Below, in pieces: positions 44,501 to 53,201 of a stretch of 64,000 nt of DNA. The stretch comes from Fuscibacter oryzae (GTDB lineage: Bacteria > Pseudomonadota > Alphaproteobacteria > Rhodobacterales > Rhodobacteraceae). Both the position numbers and the translations under genes were made by a program. Each line of letters opens with the position of its first letter. Position 1 is the first letter of the stretch. The notes under the pieces are model-generated. The model searched no databases. It had not been told where the DNA came from and saw nothing but the letters and a program-made list of their open reading frames with translations. The stretch lies in NCBI RefSeq assembly GCF_016765795.1, contig NZ_JAESVP010000008.1:62001-126000 (forward strand). The letters run 5' to 3'.

Positions 44501-45084
44501 TTCCATGGGCCCAAAACGGCCACTGATAAGGCAAGTACGACCGCGATCACATCGCCGACCCACCAGACGACCCAGTGGTGCACAAGGTCTGCCGAGTCTA
44601 TGGTTTGCGATAAAGAAAACAGGCCGATGCCGGTGGACGGAACAATCAGGCATGTTAGTGGAACGACCCCGCAGACTATAGCCGCGAGATGCGCCCTACC
44701 TCGAAGCCGAAGTGGAAATCCACAGATGAGACGGATAAGCGTCGCCCCGATCAACGCCTGCAAGGACATAGCCAGCGCCAAGACGAAGGTCCGGAAAATA
44801 TCGTCGAACTCGGTGAATTCCCAGTAGTGTACCCAAGCAAGGATGACCCGGCTTGCAACCGCACCGAGAAATACGCCCGGCCACAACTGGCGCCCAAAAA
44901 CAAGGAGGGCACCAACTGCTGCCCCGGCACCACGCAGGATCACTACATCGTCTGCCGTCGCCGGTACAAAAATCACTCCCGTCAGGCTGAGCGCGCAAAA
45001 GATGAGCGCCAGCAAGATGATCGGCGCTATGCGAGGGGCCGATGCGCGCAAAAACACAATCTCCGCCTGCTGTTTGCTGGCCAT
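41566..45084 (-). CDS. Hybrid sensor kinase: MASE1-CHASE-PAS-PAS-HisKA-HATPase-REC
   Basis: 1172 residues. The N-terminal ~290 residues have about eight membrane helices (MASE1-like), followed by a periplasmic CHASE domain (~300-520), another helix, two PAS domains, HisKA (FVSTVSHELRTPLTSINGSI), HATPase (LMSNAAKFSPKGG, DNGRGIPADF, TGLGLHIAKRL) and a C-terminal receiver (LHVEDDHDFSE, LIILDRGLSERDG). Hybrid kinases pass phosphate through an Hpt protein; a stand-alone Hpt gene lies at 46375. Divergent from the response-regulator/Hpt operon. Confidence 0.9.
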   Translation of the reverse strand: MASKQQAEIVFLRASAPRIAPIILLALIFCALSLTGVIFVPATADDVVILRGAGAAVGALLVFGRQLWPGVFLGAVASRVILAWVHYWEFTEFDDIFRTFVLALAMSLQALIGATLIRLICGFPLRLRGRAHLAAIVCGVVPLTCLIVPSTGIGLFSLSQTIDSADLVHHWVVWWVGDVIAVVLALSVAVLGPWNRIAVAFWKGTALPRFTWQALFYVTLSVAITFLSWAQMSRVGNQSDRAQFETLAHDAREVLKHRLEVYKLGLGGGVGLFRASESVSSADWRNYVGSLKLSEGLFGLEGIGFIEPVAPGEAESFLAETRADGVVDLKIRPAISAGPMLVIKYIEPLATNKTALGLNIAFETNRYVTAARARDTGEVSLTEPITLVQDEARGAGLALMMPVYSGEAELRTVADRRAAFAGLVFSPIIVSRLMADLTTSQSEDLRISIYNGPTADPDRRFYASDNTPSIKAHTAQFRVIDSLQVYGQIWTIVSESTPELEARLFSLKPASFLIGGLSFSVLLAFFLVSAFRREELVREMVALRTRELATQVDENRSIIETAVATIALLDERGHVLRSNDALPQLLACNPQDILGKPFTSLLNGQIGDYFDQSETAGDRAPYRGELTTTSNLGQSHILDVQIIPWKNSDDQRRYTAVMRNITEQRSTADQLRSTQRRLDLALTGAKIGVFDINLRTGTSIVSHTWRELMGYDGDEDIDPQKAWLQRIHPDDLQRVTEADLACIEGHSPRSVSEYRVRMKDGAWHWMRSDAAGEERDADGRASRLIGLQTDITDQRQVDELKRQFVSTVSHELRTPLTSINGSISLLLNAMSDGLTDSAKRMLSIAQKNCDRLILLVNDILDLERLESGPPKPMLVPADISVHVKKAMLVNQPFAAQFGVTYDLVRDAPGLLVQLDDRCFQQIMSNLMSNAAKFSPKGGKVRIAIERLDDRIRVSVTDNGRGIPADFSDRIFKPFSQVDGTANRQTEGTGLGLHIAKRLVEQMDGSIGFVSEPQVSTTFWVTLAAWEETTANAEHAATTELSGATAMVTPRILHVEDDHDFSEVLTAAFGSAADMVNTANGAAAQDILSRNSFDLIILDRGLSERDGSSLLEYLALWHPSTQVVALSSTEHFSSDPRLQMTFVKSRVRLDDMTRQCLALIAAQRRPAGPVPFG

Positions 45085-45370
45085 ATAGATCTACTTTCAC
45101 TCGCGAGACGATGTGCTATACACGTTATGGTTGACCCACAAAAGGGCAAACTCGACGAAGTCTTCCCTCAGGGACTGAACTGCAAAGTCCGGAGAAATCC
45201 GGGCCCAATCTGAGATGCTTGCAGGTGCCACGTGACTGATTTTAATGTGCTTTGCCATATTCTGGCCGAATTTCCTTACAATCAACGGGCGAGTAATGAA
45301 GTGGCCTTGGTTCGGTGGGTTCGAATCGCAGAACGTGGATCTGCAAAATAGCTCTTCCAGAGGCTGACTG

Positions 45371-46378
45371 ATGATGAAGATACTTGCTGTAGATGATGAT
45401 GAGCTCATCCTCGAGCTTCTGGTCGAAAGCCTGCGCGCGAGCGGATTTTCTTCAGTCCAGACCGCCACCAGCGCCAACGCAGCCGCGCGATTGATCTCGA
45501 CCGCAACTGAACCGTTCGACTGCTTTCTGTTGGACGTCGTGATGCCAGAAGTAGATGGCATTGCGCTGACCCGCTGGATCCGAAAGTCACCGCTGTACGG
45601 CGCCGCGCCGATTGTGATGATCACCTCGATGGCTGAGAAAGCCTTTATTGACAGAGCCTTCCGGGCGGGCGCAACGGACTATGTCACTAAACCGTTTGAT
45701 GCCGTCGAAGTCACCACGCGGGTTCAATTGGCCGCGCGGCAGGTACAGGCCAACCGAGCGGTACATGATGCTGGCATGCAGGTTCAGGCCCTGCGCGCGA
45801 AGATTGACGCTCAGCACCACACGCCCCTGTCCGAACCGGTTGCTCTGAACGATGTTGAAGGACTTATTGATTTCCTTGCCCTTCAAAACTATTTGCTTCA
45901 ACTATCGCGAGGGTCTTTCTTAGCTACAAGTGTCGTTGCCCTGCGCATCGTCGATGTAGGCAACATCTATGCACGTTGTTCACCCGCTCTGTTCCGAGAT
46001 GTTTTGGCCGACGTGGCCGAAAGCGCTCTCGGTGCGATGAGCGGCTCCCAATGTATAATGGCCTATACCGGGAACGGTACCTTTGCAGGCGTTGTTGCCT
46101 GTTCAGACAGAAATGATTTCGAAGACGTCGAGCTTATGATTAACTTGACGATCGAGCGTTTGGAATTGGTCGATGATCAGCAGCGCCCTCTTGAGGTTCG
46201 CGTTGCAATGGGTACGCCGCGTGCCATCGGAGTGATGCAATCGGGTCGTGCAGCGGTTGCGAAGATGCACCGTGCGATTGAGGATATTTCCTGGAACATG
46301 CCGCAATTGGCCACGCTCAAGACCAAGACAAAGCGTGGTGCAGGGATGCTGCTGAGAGCCCTCACACAGGCGATATGA
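45371..46378 (+). CDS. Response regulator with C-terminal degenerate cyclase-like domain
   Basis: 335 residues. Receiver at the N-terminus: KILAVDDDELI, FLLDVVMPEVDG, VMITSMAEKA and DYVTKPFDAVE. A coiled linker follows, then a domain with GGDEF-like order (FLATSVVALRIVDVGNIYARCSPALFRDVLADVAE, VRVAMGTPRAIGV) but without the GG(D/E)EF catalytic motif. So it probably senses or docks rather than making c-di-GMP. Overlaps the Hpt gene by 4 bases. Confidence 0.8.
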   Translation: MMKILAVDDDELILELLVESLRASGFSSVQTATSANAAARLISTATEPFDCFLLDVVMPEVDGIALTRWIRKSPLYGAAPIVMITSMAEKAFIDRAFRAGATDYVTKPFDAVEVTTRVQLAARQVQANRAVHDAGMQVQALRAKIDAQHHTPLSEPVALNDVEGLIDFLALQNYLLQLSRGSFLATSVVALRIVDVGNIYARCSPALFRDVLADVAESALGAMSGSQCIMAYTGNGTFAGVVACSDRNDFEDVELMINLTIERLELVDDQQRPLEVRVAMGTPRAIGVMQSGRAAVAKMHRAIEDISWNMPQLATLKTKTKRGAGMLLRALTQAI

Positions 46379-46737
46379 CTCAATTCCGGAGTTGTGGCGT
46401 GCTACAGTCCCAGACCATTGATAAAAAAGTCGCGGAAATTCGTCCGCGATTTCTGCGACTCCTGGCACAGCGCCTGAATAGATTCGAAGAAATTCGTGAT
46501 CTTCTGGAGACAGAACCGAACTTGGCGCCGTTGCTTGAGGAGATCGGTACGGGTGCGCATAGCATTGTTGGCTTGGCTGCGACACTCGGCTTCCCCGACC
46601 TTGGCAGTTTGGCGCAGAATGTGGAGCTGGTGGTCAATCGTGTAACTAGCGCAGAAACGAGCACGCGGTCCACAATTGAGTTTTTTGATAGCATCGACGA
46701 TCTGCTGGGAGAGATGGCCCTGATCTTGCAGGCTTGA
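46375..46737 (+). CDS. Hpt (histidine phosphotransfer) protein
   Basis: 120 residues, four-helix Hpt fold with the phospho-His in GAHSIVGLAATLGFPDLGSLA. Translationally coupled to the preceding response regulator (ATGA overlap). It would relay phosphate from the hybrid kinase at 41566 to the response regulators. The gap 46738-46968 shows nothing. Confidence 0.85.
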   Translation: MTQFRSCGVLQSQTIDKKVAEIRPRFLRLLAQRLNRFEEIRDLLETEPNLAPLLEEIGTGAHSIVGLAATLGFPDLGSLAQNVELVVNRVTSAETSTRSTIEFFDSIDDLLGEMALILQA

Positions 46738-46968
46738 TCGCCTCTGAGGCAGAGTTTGTTCCCAGAGAAGGTCCGACCGCAGTCCTGCCCCCTCCGCCAG
46801 TTGGATCTGTCAGACGGCACTCGCTCCAGAACCTTTTCACATGGCTGCCGTTCGCTTAGACCCTCACGAACGGCAGCTACGGGCCGAATTGGCGCCGACC
46901 GCTTGAAGAATGTCACGGTCATGCCTTTCTCGTGCCGCCCAGCGGAAAGGTGGAGTGTCGTGCCCTTG

Positions 46969-48378
46969 CTAGGTGGATGACTTGTTGGAAACAGATGCGT
47001 CCATCAAAGCCTCGAAGTGGTTGGAAAGTTTCCCATGCCCCCGAAGCCCTTCCGGTCGGTACGGGCGCTCTAGGTCATAGTGCAAAACACCAGTCGCCCC
47101 GAAACGCTCGTATACTGTTGGGTGAACAATCGCCTCGGGATGGATTTTGCGATCGATTTTCTTCGCAAACCGGAAAGCTAGGCTGCGTGTTTCATCGTGC
47201 TGCATACCAAGCGCCGAAGGGTAGGTTCTCAGCACACTGCCATCTAACTGCAAATTACCAGGTACGCTTTGCGCGGCCGCGACCATCCAGCCAAGGGCAA
47301 TATCAGAGAGCCGCGACTGATCTTCGGGATAGCTACCACCGATGTCTGAATGATTTCCGGCAAACCAGATTTGCTCGAACCACGGCGGCTCGCCTCTACC
47401 GACTTGCCGCCACTCGCCAGGGTGCCCCCAAGATACTCTATCAAAATCGCGACGCCGTTCATCGATCGCGAGTGCATGTCTTGCCCACCCGACGTTGATG
47501 TTCAAGGTGCGGTCATAGAACTGCATCTTGAATTCGGTGAGGTGAAGTGTCCGCAACAAGTGAAACTCTGGTAGCCCGAATGCTACCTTGAGGTGCGTCT
47601 TCAGGTAAAGGACTGTGCCTAAGAAGGTGCAGAATGCTCCCAGGCTGGCAACCCAGATCCAAAATCCGCCCGTTAGCCACCAGCCAATGGTGCCAGCGAC
47701 AAGAAGGGCCGTAACGCCCAGAGTTGCAGCTACGAAGATTGATCCCCAACTCGCTAGTGATGCAACCGTATCGAATACGCCAACGAAGTGCGGATAGACG
47801 TTTGGGTGCTCGCTGTTTCCCGAACTATACTCGGTCCGAAAGCGTTTGGCCAACGCCGCACGCTGGTGCAGATAGGCAGTGTCTCGGGGAGAACTGACAT
47901 GCTGATAGATCTTGGTAACTGCTTCTCGCGCGATCCGTTGGCAGCTTGCCGTATCTCGCTTGAGCGGGCTACCATCTTTCATGCGGGTTGGGACGCCGCA
48001 TAGCGCGATCACGCCACCCAGGCAGCGGACGGTGTAGGCGCCGCGACTAAACCCGAAGAGCCATATCCTGTCACCAGGAGACCAAGTCCGAACAATCTCA
48101 GCGTAACAATCTACAATATTCTTGGTCAGGCCCAAACCGGTTGCTTGGCAAACAACATTGTAGATCTTCTTGCCGATTGCACCGAAGAAGCCCAAACCCG
48201 GAGGCAATGTTCCAATGCCGGCATCGTAGTATGCAAACTGCTTTGTTGGATCGACCGTGCTCTCCGGCCCGCAACGTGTGGCCCGGTACATTTTGTAAAT
48301 GTTGCTGCGCCGCTCGTCGAAGCGCACTCCACTACTCTGACCAGTACCGTCGGCATAGATGAGAATGTTCTTTTCCAT
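46969..48378 (-). CDS. DUF2235 alpha/beta hydrolase (Tle1-like), membrane-associated
   Basis: 469 residues. The N-terminal hydrolase core has ILIYADGTGQ and the nucleophile elbow LFGFSRGAYTVR (GxSxG). In the middle, two hydrophobic helices (SIFVAATLGVTALLVAGTIGWWL and a second shortly after) suggest membrane anchoring. Later ERRRDFDRVSW and WFAGNHSDIGGSY provide the Asp/His part of the triad. DUF2235 includes type VI phospholipase effectors (Tle1), but no T6SS genes are here. ATG 48378 (MEKNILIYAD) is preferred; the frame extends 10 codons upstream. Confidence 0.8.
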   Translation of the reverse strand: MEKNILIYADGTGQSSGVRFDERRSNIYKMYRATRCGPESTVDPTKQFAYYDAGIGTLPPGLGFFGAIGKKIYNVVCQATGLGLTKNIVDCYAEIVRTWSPGDRIWLFGFSRGAYTVRCLGGVIALCGVPTRMKDGSPLKRDTASCQRIAREAVTKIYQHVSSPRDTAYLHQRAALAKRFRTEYSSGNSEHPNVYPHFVGVFDTVASLASWGSIFVAATLGVTALLVAGTIGWWLTGGFWIWVASLGAFCTFLGTVLYLKTHLKVAFGLPEFHLLRTLHLTEFKMQFYDRTLNINVGWARHALAIDERRRDFDRVSWGHPGEWRQVGRGEPPWFEQIWFAGNHSDIGGSYPEDQSRLSDIALGWMVAAAQSVPGNLQLDGSVLRTYPSALGMQHDETRSLAFRFAKKIDRKIHPEAIVHPTVYERFGATGVLHYDLERPYRPEGLRGHGKLSNHFEALMDASVSNKSST

Positions 48379-48696
48379 GACGCATGATCCAACGCACAAG
48401 ACGCACACGACTCATGGTACCCACAATTCACCCGACCTACAACCTATTGTACGAAAGTCGCAGAACTCGGTTGTAAGAGGCACTCTATTAGATTGTTCTC
48501 TCGCAGGCCTTTCTAGGAGCCTTCGAAAGGTTGGACTGCCTTAGATGCTTTGGACGCGGCAATCTTGGCAATCAGTAGTGAGCTTCCAATGGCACCTCAC
48601 TGCCGACCGCCTGACCTGGCCGTTGGGGCCTCCGCAATCCCAGGCTCGATCGTCCGCTAAGGGCCGGCTTCGACCTATGCTTGATGTCAGTATGTG

Positions 48697-48785
48697 GCAC
48701 CTCCCGGCGTGCCGCCGGGACCGGGCCCTAGTCCTTCGGACTGGAGCCTGCCGAGGCAGTCTCCCCCCATTCGGGCGACTGTCCC
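48697..48785 (+). ncRNA. Three-hairpin element, copy B, upstream of the DarB-like gene
   Basis: Hairpins at 48703-48708/48714-48719, 48728-48734/48738-48744 (loop TTC) and 48748-48751/48756-48759, then the same CAGTCTCCCCCCATTCGGGC tail as copy A (25958-26045). In hairpin 2 the loop-closing pair is C-G here and G-C in copy A. The rest of the gap 48379-48696 holds no recognised feature. Confidence 0.45.
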
Positions 48786-48813
48786 TGGCGCGAAGAGGGA
48801 GAGAGGTGCCGGG

Positions 48814-48863
48814 ACGGGTCAGGTCCGGCGGGTGAGAGAGAGCACTGATCGGGCCTGACCCGT
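48814..48863 (+). promoter_or_regulatory. Inverted repeat in the leader of the DarB-like gene
   Basis: ACGGGTCAGG (48814-48823) pairs perfectly with CCTGACCCGT (48854-48863). An overlapping alternative pairs AGAGAGC (48837-48843) with GCTCTCT (48868-48874), so two exclusive structures can form just upstream of the ribosome site (GAGGA, 48876-48880). Confidence 0.55.
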
Positions 48864-48887
48864 TCCAGCTCTCTTGAGGAATTCCCG

Positions 48888-51800
48888 ATGAACGATCTTT
48901 CCCCGGCGACTTTGGCGCAAGCGCCGGTCGCCTCGGCTACTGCTATCCTGGCTGCGGCTGGCCTTTTGCTACCCTCGCTTGAACGCGGGAAGCGGGTCGA
49001 CGCCCCGATGCTGCGCACGGCGATGGAATCTGCCTTCGGCGCTTCGGACGCTTCCGGCCTTTGGGACTGGAAGGCGAGCTATGAGGCCTGCGAGGTCGCG
49101 ACAGCCCTCTTCCTGCGGAAGTACGGTCGGGCGATTTTTCGCCAAGCCGACGCACCTGCAGCGCGGCTGGCCACCCTTGCCAAGATTGTCGACCTCCTGC
49201 CCAGCCACACACGCCGCTCCGAGGAGAGCCAGGCGCTGCAGCAGTTCTCCACACCGATCCCGCTGGGGCTCGCTGCGCTGACTGCTGCCGCGATTGGCCA
49301 CGACGACGTGGTGCTTGAGCCTTCGGCAGGCACTGGCCTCATGGCGATCCTCGCCGAAATCTCGGGCGGCAGCCTGATCCTCAACGAGTTGGCCGACACC
49401 CGGGCTGACCTACTCGCTTCCCTCTTCCCGGCACTTTCCATCAGCCGCTTCGATGCCGCGCAGATTCACGACCACCTCGATCCTGCGGCCGTGCCGTCGG
49501 TCGTCCTGATGAACCCACCGTTTTCCGCGATGGCAAATGTCACCGGCAAAGTTCAGGACGCCGCCTTCCGGCATATCGCTTCCGCTCTCTCGCGCCTTGC
49601 TCCCGGCGGGCGCTTGGTCACGATCACGGGCGCCGGATTCGGTCCCGACATGCCTGCCTGGCGCGATGCCTATGTCGGGCTGCAGGCGAGGGCGCGCGTG
49701 GTTTTCTCGGCGGCGATCGACGGCTCGGTCTATGCGCGGCATGGCACGACGTTTCCAACACGGTTGACGGTGATCGACAAGATCCCCGCCGACGATCCCA
49801 CGCGCTTCCCCGCCTCTCCCGGTATCGCGCCCGACGTTGCGACTCTGCTCGGCTGGATTGCCGACCGTGTGCCGCCGCGTCCTACAGTCGAATTGCCGAA
49901 ACCGCCGTCACCTACTTCGCCTGCGCGCTCAGTCCGCGGCTATCTCGCTCGGGCCAATGCCGCCCCCGCCGTCCGCAAGCCGGTTTCATCCCCCACCGCC
50001 GTCGAACTCGTCTATGAGACCATTGACGCGGCACGCTCCGACGCCGCCCGCCTGTCAGATGCGATTTACGAAGAATACGGCCTGCAATCGGTCCGGATTC
50101 CCGGTGCCGTGCCGCATCCGACCAAACTGGTGCAATCGGCAGCCATGGCCTCGGTTGCGCCGCCACACCCGACCTATCGGCCCTTGCTGCCTGCCGACAT
50201 CTGCCAACGGCTGTCCGATGCCCAGCTGGAGACTGTGATCTATGCCGGAGAGGCCCATTCCGACCATCTTGCCGGAAGCTGGACCATGGATAAGACCTTC
50301 GACACCGTCAGCGCTGCGGCCGAAGCCGCCTCGGGCGCGGTTCGTTTTCGCCGCGGTTTCATGCTGGGCGATGGCACCGGCGCTGGCAAGGGCCGCCAGT
50401 CGGCCGGGATTATTCTCAACAACTGGCTGCGCGGGCGTCGCAAGGCGGTCTGGATCTCGAAATCCGACAAGCTGATCGAGGACGCGCAGCGCGACTGGTC
50501 GGCGCTTGGCCAAGAACGGCTTCTCGTCACGCCGCTTTCGCGCTTTGCCCAAGGCAAGCCAATCACCCTGTCGGAGGGCATCCTCTTCACCACCTATGCG
50601 ACGCTGCGCTCGGATGATCGCGGCGAAAAGGTTTCGCGCGTCCGCCAGATCGTCGACTGGCTGGGCCGCGATTTCGACGGGGTCATCATCTTCGACGAAA
50701 GCCACGCCATGCAGAATGCGGGCGGCGGCAAGGGCGAGCGCGGCGATGTCGAGGCGTCGCAACAGGGCAGGGCGGGCCTGCGCCTGCAACATGCGCTGCC
50801 TGATGCAAGGGTGGTCTATGTCTCAGCCACCGGGGCCACGACCGTTCACAACCTTGCCTATGCGCAGCGGCTCGGCCTCTGGGGCGGCGAGGATTTTCCC
50901 TTCGCCACCCGCGCAGAATTCGTCGAAGCCATCGAGGCCGGGGGCGTTGCGGCCATGGAAGTTCTGGCCCGCGACTTGCGCGCCCTCGGCCTCTATACGG
51001 CACGATCGCTCTCCTATGATGGCGTCGAATACGAATTGGTCGAGCATCAGCTGACTGAGGAGCAGCGTCGCATCTATGATGCTTACGCGGGGGCCTTCGC
51101 CGTCATCCACAACAACCTCGATGCGGCGATGGAGGCGGCCAACATCACGGGGTCCGATGGGACGCTGAACCGGCAGGCCAAATCCGCCGCGCGCTCGGCC
51201 TTTGAATCCACCAAGCAGCGCTTCTTCGGCCATCTGCTGACCTCGATGAAGACCCCTACGCTGATCCGGTCGATCACCGCCGATCTCGCGGCGGGCCAGG
51301 CGTGCGTCATCCAGATCGTTTCGACCGGCGAGGCATTGATGGAACGGCGCCTCGCCGAAATCCCGACCGAGGAGTGGAATGACCTGACAGTTGATGTCAC
51401 TCCGCGTGAGTATGTGGGCTCTTACCTTCAGCATTCCTTCCCGGTGCAGCTCTACGAGCCCTTCACCGATGGCGAGGGCAACCTGTCGTCGCGCCCGGTG
51501 TTCCGCGATGGCCAGCCGGTCGAATGCCGCGAGGCTGTTCGCCGGCGCGACGAGATGCTGGAACAGCTCGGATCGCTGCCACTCGTTCCGGGCGCGCTCG
51601 ATCAGGTGATCCAGCACTTCGGGACCGAAGTGGTTGCGGAGGTCACAGGCCGCTCTCGCCGCATTATCCGCAAGGGCGAAGGCCCTGCAGCGCGACTGGC
51701 GGTCGAGACCCGTGCGCCTTCGGCCAATCTTGCCGAAACCTCCGCCTTCATGGATGATCAGAAGCGCGTGCTGATCTTCTCCGATGCCGGCGGCACCGGG

Positions 51801-53201
51801 CGCAGCTATCACGCCGAGCTTTCGGCCAAGAACCAGAGGCTCAGGGTCCACTACCTGCTGGAGCCCGGTTGGAAAGCGGACGCTGCCATCCAGGGCCTTG
51901 GCCGCACCAACCGGACCAACCAAGCGCAGCCCCCGCTGTTCCGGCCGATCTCGACCGATGTGAAGGCGGAGAAGCGCTTCCTCAGCACCATTGCTCGCCG
52001 CCTCGATACGCTGGGCGCGATCACCCGCGGCCAGCGCCAGACGGGAGGGCAGGGGCTGTTTCGGCCCGAGGACAATCTCGAAAGCCTCTATGCCCGCGAC
52101 GCCCTGCGCCAGCTTTACCTTCTGATCGTGCGCGGCAAGATTGAAGGCTGCTCGCTGCAGCGCTTCGAAGCGGCGACAGGCCTGAAGCTGATGGACAGCA
52201 ATGGCATCAAGGATGACCTGCCGCCGATCACCACGTTCCTGAACCGCCTCCTGGCCCTAACCATCAAGATGCAGGGCATTCTCTTCACAGCCTTCGAGCA
52301 ACTGCTTGAAGCCCGGATTGACGGGGCGATGGCCTCTGGCACTTACGACCTCGGGCTGGAGACGCTCCGCGCCGAAAGCTTCCGCGTCACCGACCGACAG
52401 GTGATCTACACCCACCCGACCACCGGCGCAGAAACACGGCTTCTCTCCATCACGGAACGCCGCCGCAACCGGCCGCGACTCTTGGATGAGGCTCTCGCCG
52501 AACTCGACGACCCCCGCGCTGCCCTGATGATCAACACCCGCTCGGGCCGGGCGGCAGTGCAGGTGCCCACCACCAGCCTGATGCTGGACGATGGCGAGAT
52601 CGAACGGCGGGTGCGGCTGATCAGGCCCACGGAAAGCCAAAACATAGCCATCCGCCTGATGGGTGGTACGCAATGGGTCGAGACGGACCGCCCCACCTTT
52701 GTCGCCGCTTGGAATGCCGAGGTGGCTGAAGTGCCAGAGTTCACCGACAGCACACTGCACGTCGTCTCGGGTCTTCTCCTGCCAGTCTGGAAGCGCCTGC
52801 CCCAGGACGAAACCCGCGTCTATCGCCTTCAGACCGATGACGGTGAGCGGATCATCGGCCGCAGGGTCTCGCCCGCTTGGGCAGCGACGGCGACAGGGGC
52901 AGGGGTGCCGAACCTTTCCGCCGATCAGGCTTATGCCGCACTGATCGAGGGCAAGACGATCATCGATCTGACAGAGGGCCTGCAACTGCGCCGCTCCCGC
53001 GTGATGGGGGTGAACCGGATCGAGTTGACCGGGTTCACCGAAGGAATGCGCGAACGGCTGAGGGCCTACGGCCTCTTCAGCGAAATTATCTCGTGGAAAC
53101 TGCGCTTCTTTGTGCCGGTTGGATCTGATGGCGCGTGTGTGCTTGCCAAGCTCTTCAACCTTTGGCCTATCTCCCGCATTTCTGAGCGTGAGGTTGCCTG
53201 A
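48888..53201 (+). CDS. DarB-like N6-methyltransferase/Strawberry-notch helicase fusion
   Basis: 1437 residues. N-terminal SAM methyltransferase: VVLEPSAGTGLMAILAE and the amino-methylase motif NPPF near residue 209. A Strawberry-notch/SF2 helicase region follows: FMLGDGTGAGKGRQSAG (Walker A, ~490), IIFDESHAMQ (DExH, ~600), VYVSATGATT, IFSDAGGTGRSYH and IQGLGRTNRTNQ. The architecture is that of phage P1 DarB and related polyvalent proteins of conjugative elements, which protect incoming DNA from type I restriction. ATG 48888 is followed directly, with a 1-base overlap, by the Toprim gene. Preceded by two structured DNA/RNA elements. Confidence 0.88.
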   Translation: MNDLSPATLAQAPVASATAILAAAGLLLPSLERGKRVDAPMLRTAMESAFGASDASGLWDWKASYEACEVATALFLRKYGRAIFRQADAPAARLATLAKIVDLLPSHTRRSEESQALQQFSTPIPLGLAALTAAAIGHDDVVLEPSAGTGLMAILAEISGGSLILNELADTRADLLASLFPALSISRFDAAQIHDHLDPAAVPSVVLMNPPFSAMANVTGKVQDAAFRHIASALSRLAPGGRLVTITGAGFGPDMPAWRDAYVGLQARARVVFSAAIDGSVYARHGTTFPTRLTVIDKIPADDPTRFPASPGIAPDVATLLGWIADRVPPRPTVELPKPPSPTSPARSVRGYLARANAAPAVRKPVSSPTAVELVYETIDAARSDAARLSDAIYEEYGLQSVRIPGAVPHPTKLVQSAAMASVAPPHPTYRPLLPADICQRLSDAQLETVIYAGEAHSDHLAGSWTMDKTFDTVSAAAEAASGAVRFRRGFMLGDGTGAGKGRQSAGIILNNWLRGRRKAVWISKSDKLIEDAQRDWSALGQERLLVTPLSRFAQGKPITLSEGILFTTYATLRSDDRGEKVSRVRQIVDWLGRDFDGVIIFDESHAMQNAGGGKGERGDVEASQQGRAGLRLQHALPDARVVYVSATGATTVHNLAYAQRLGLWGGEDFPFATRAEFVEAIEAGGVAAMEVLARDLRALGLYTARSLSYDGVEYELVEHQLTEEQRRIYDAYAGAFAVIHNNLDAAMEAANITGSDGTLNRQAKSAARSAFESTKQRFFGHLLTSMKTPTLIRSITADLAAGQACVIQIVSTGEALMERRLAEIPTEEWNDLTVDVTPREYVGSYLQHSFPVQLYEPFTDGEGNLSSRPVFRDGQPVECREAVRRRDEMLEQLGSLPLVPGALDQVIQHFGTEVVAEVTGRSRRIIRKGEGPAARLAVETRAPSANLAETSAFMDDQKRVLIFSDAGGTGRSYHAELSAKNQRLRVHYLLEPGWKADAAIQGLGRTNRTNQAQPPLFRPISTDVKAEKRFLSTIARRLDTLGAITRGQRQTGGQGLFRPEDNLESLYARDALRQLYLLIVRGKIEGCSLQRFEAATGLKLMDSNGIKDDLPPITTFLNRLLALTIKMQGILFTAFEQLLEARIDGAMASGTYDLGLETLRAESFRVTDRQVIYTHPTTGAETRLLSITERRRNRPRLLDEALAELDDPRAALMINTRSGRAAVQVPTTSLMLDDGEIERRVRLIRPTESQNIAIRLMGGTQWVETDRPTFVAAWNAEVAEVPEFTDSTLHVVSGLLLPVWKRLPQDETRVYRLQTDDGERIIGRRVSPAWAATATGAGVPNLSADQAYAALIEGKTIIDLTEGLQLRRSRVMGVNRIELTGFTEGMRERLRAYGLFSEIISWKLRFFVPVGSDGACVLAKLFNLWPISRISEREVA

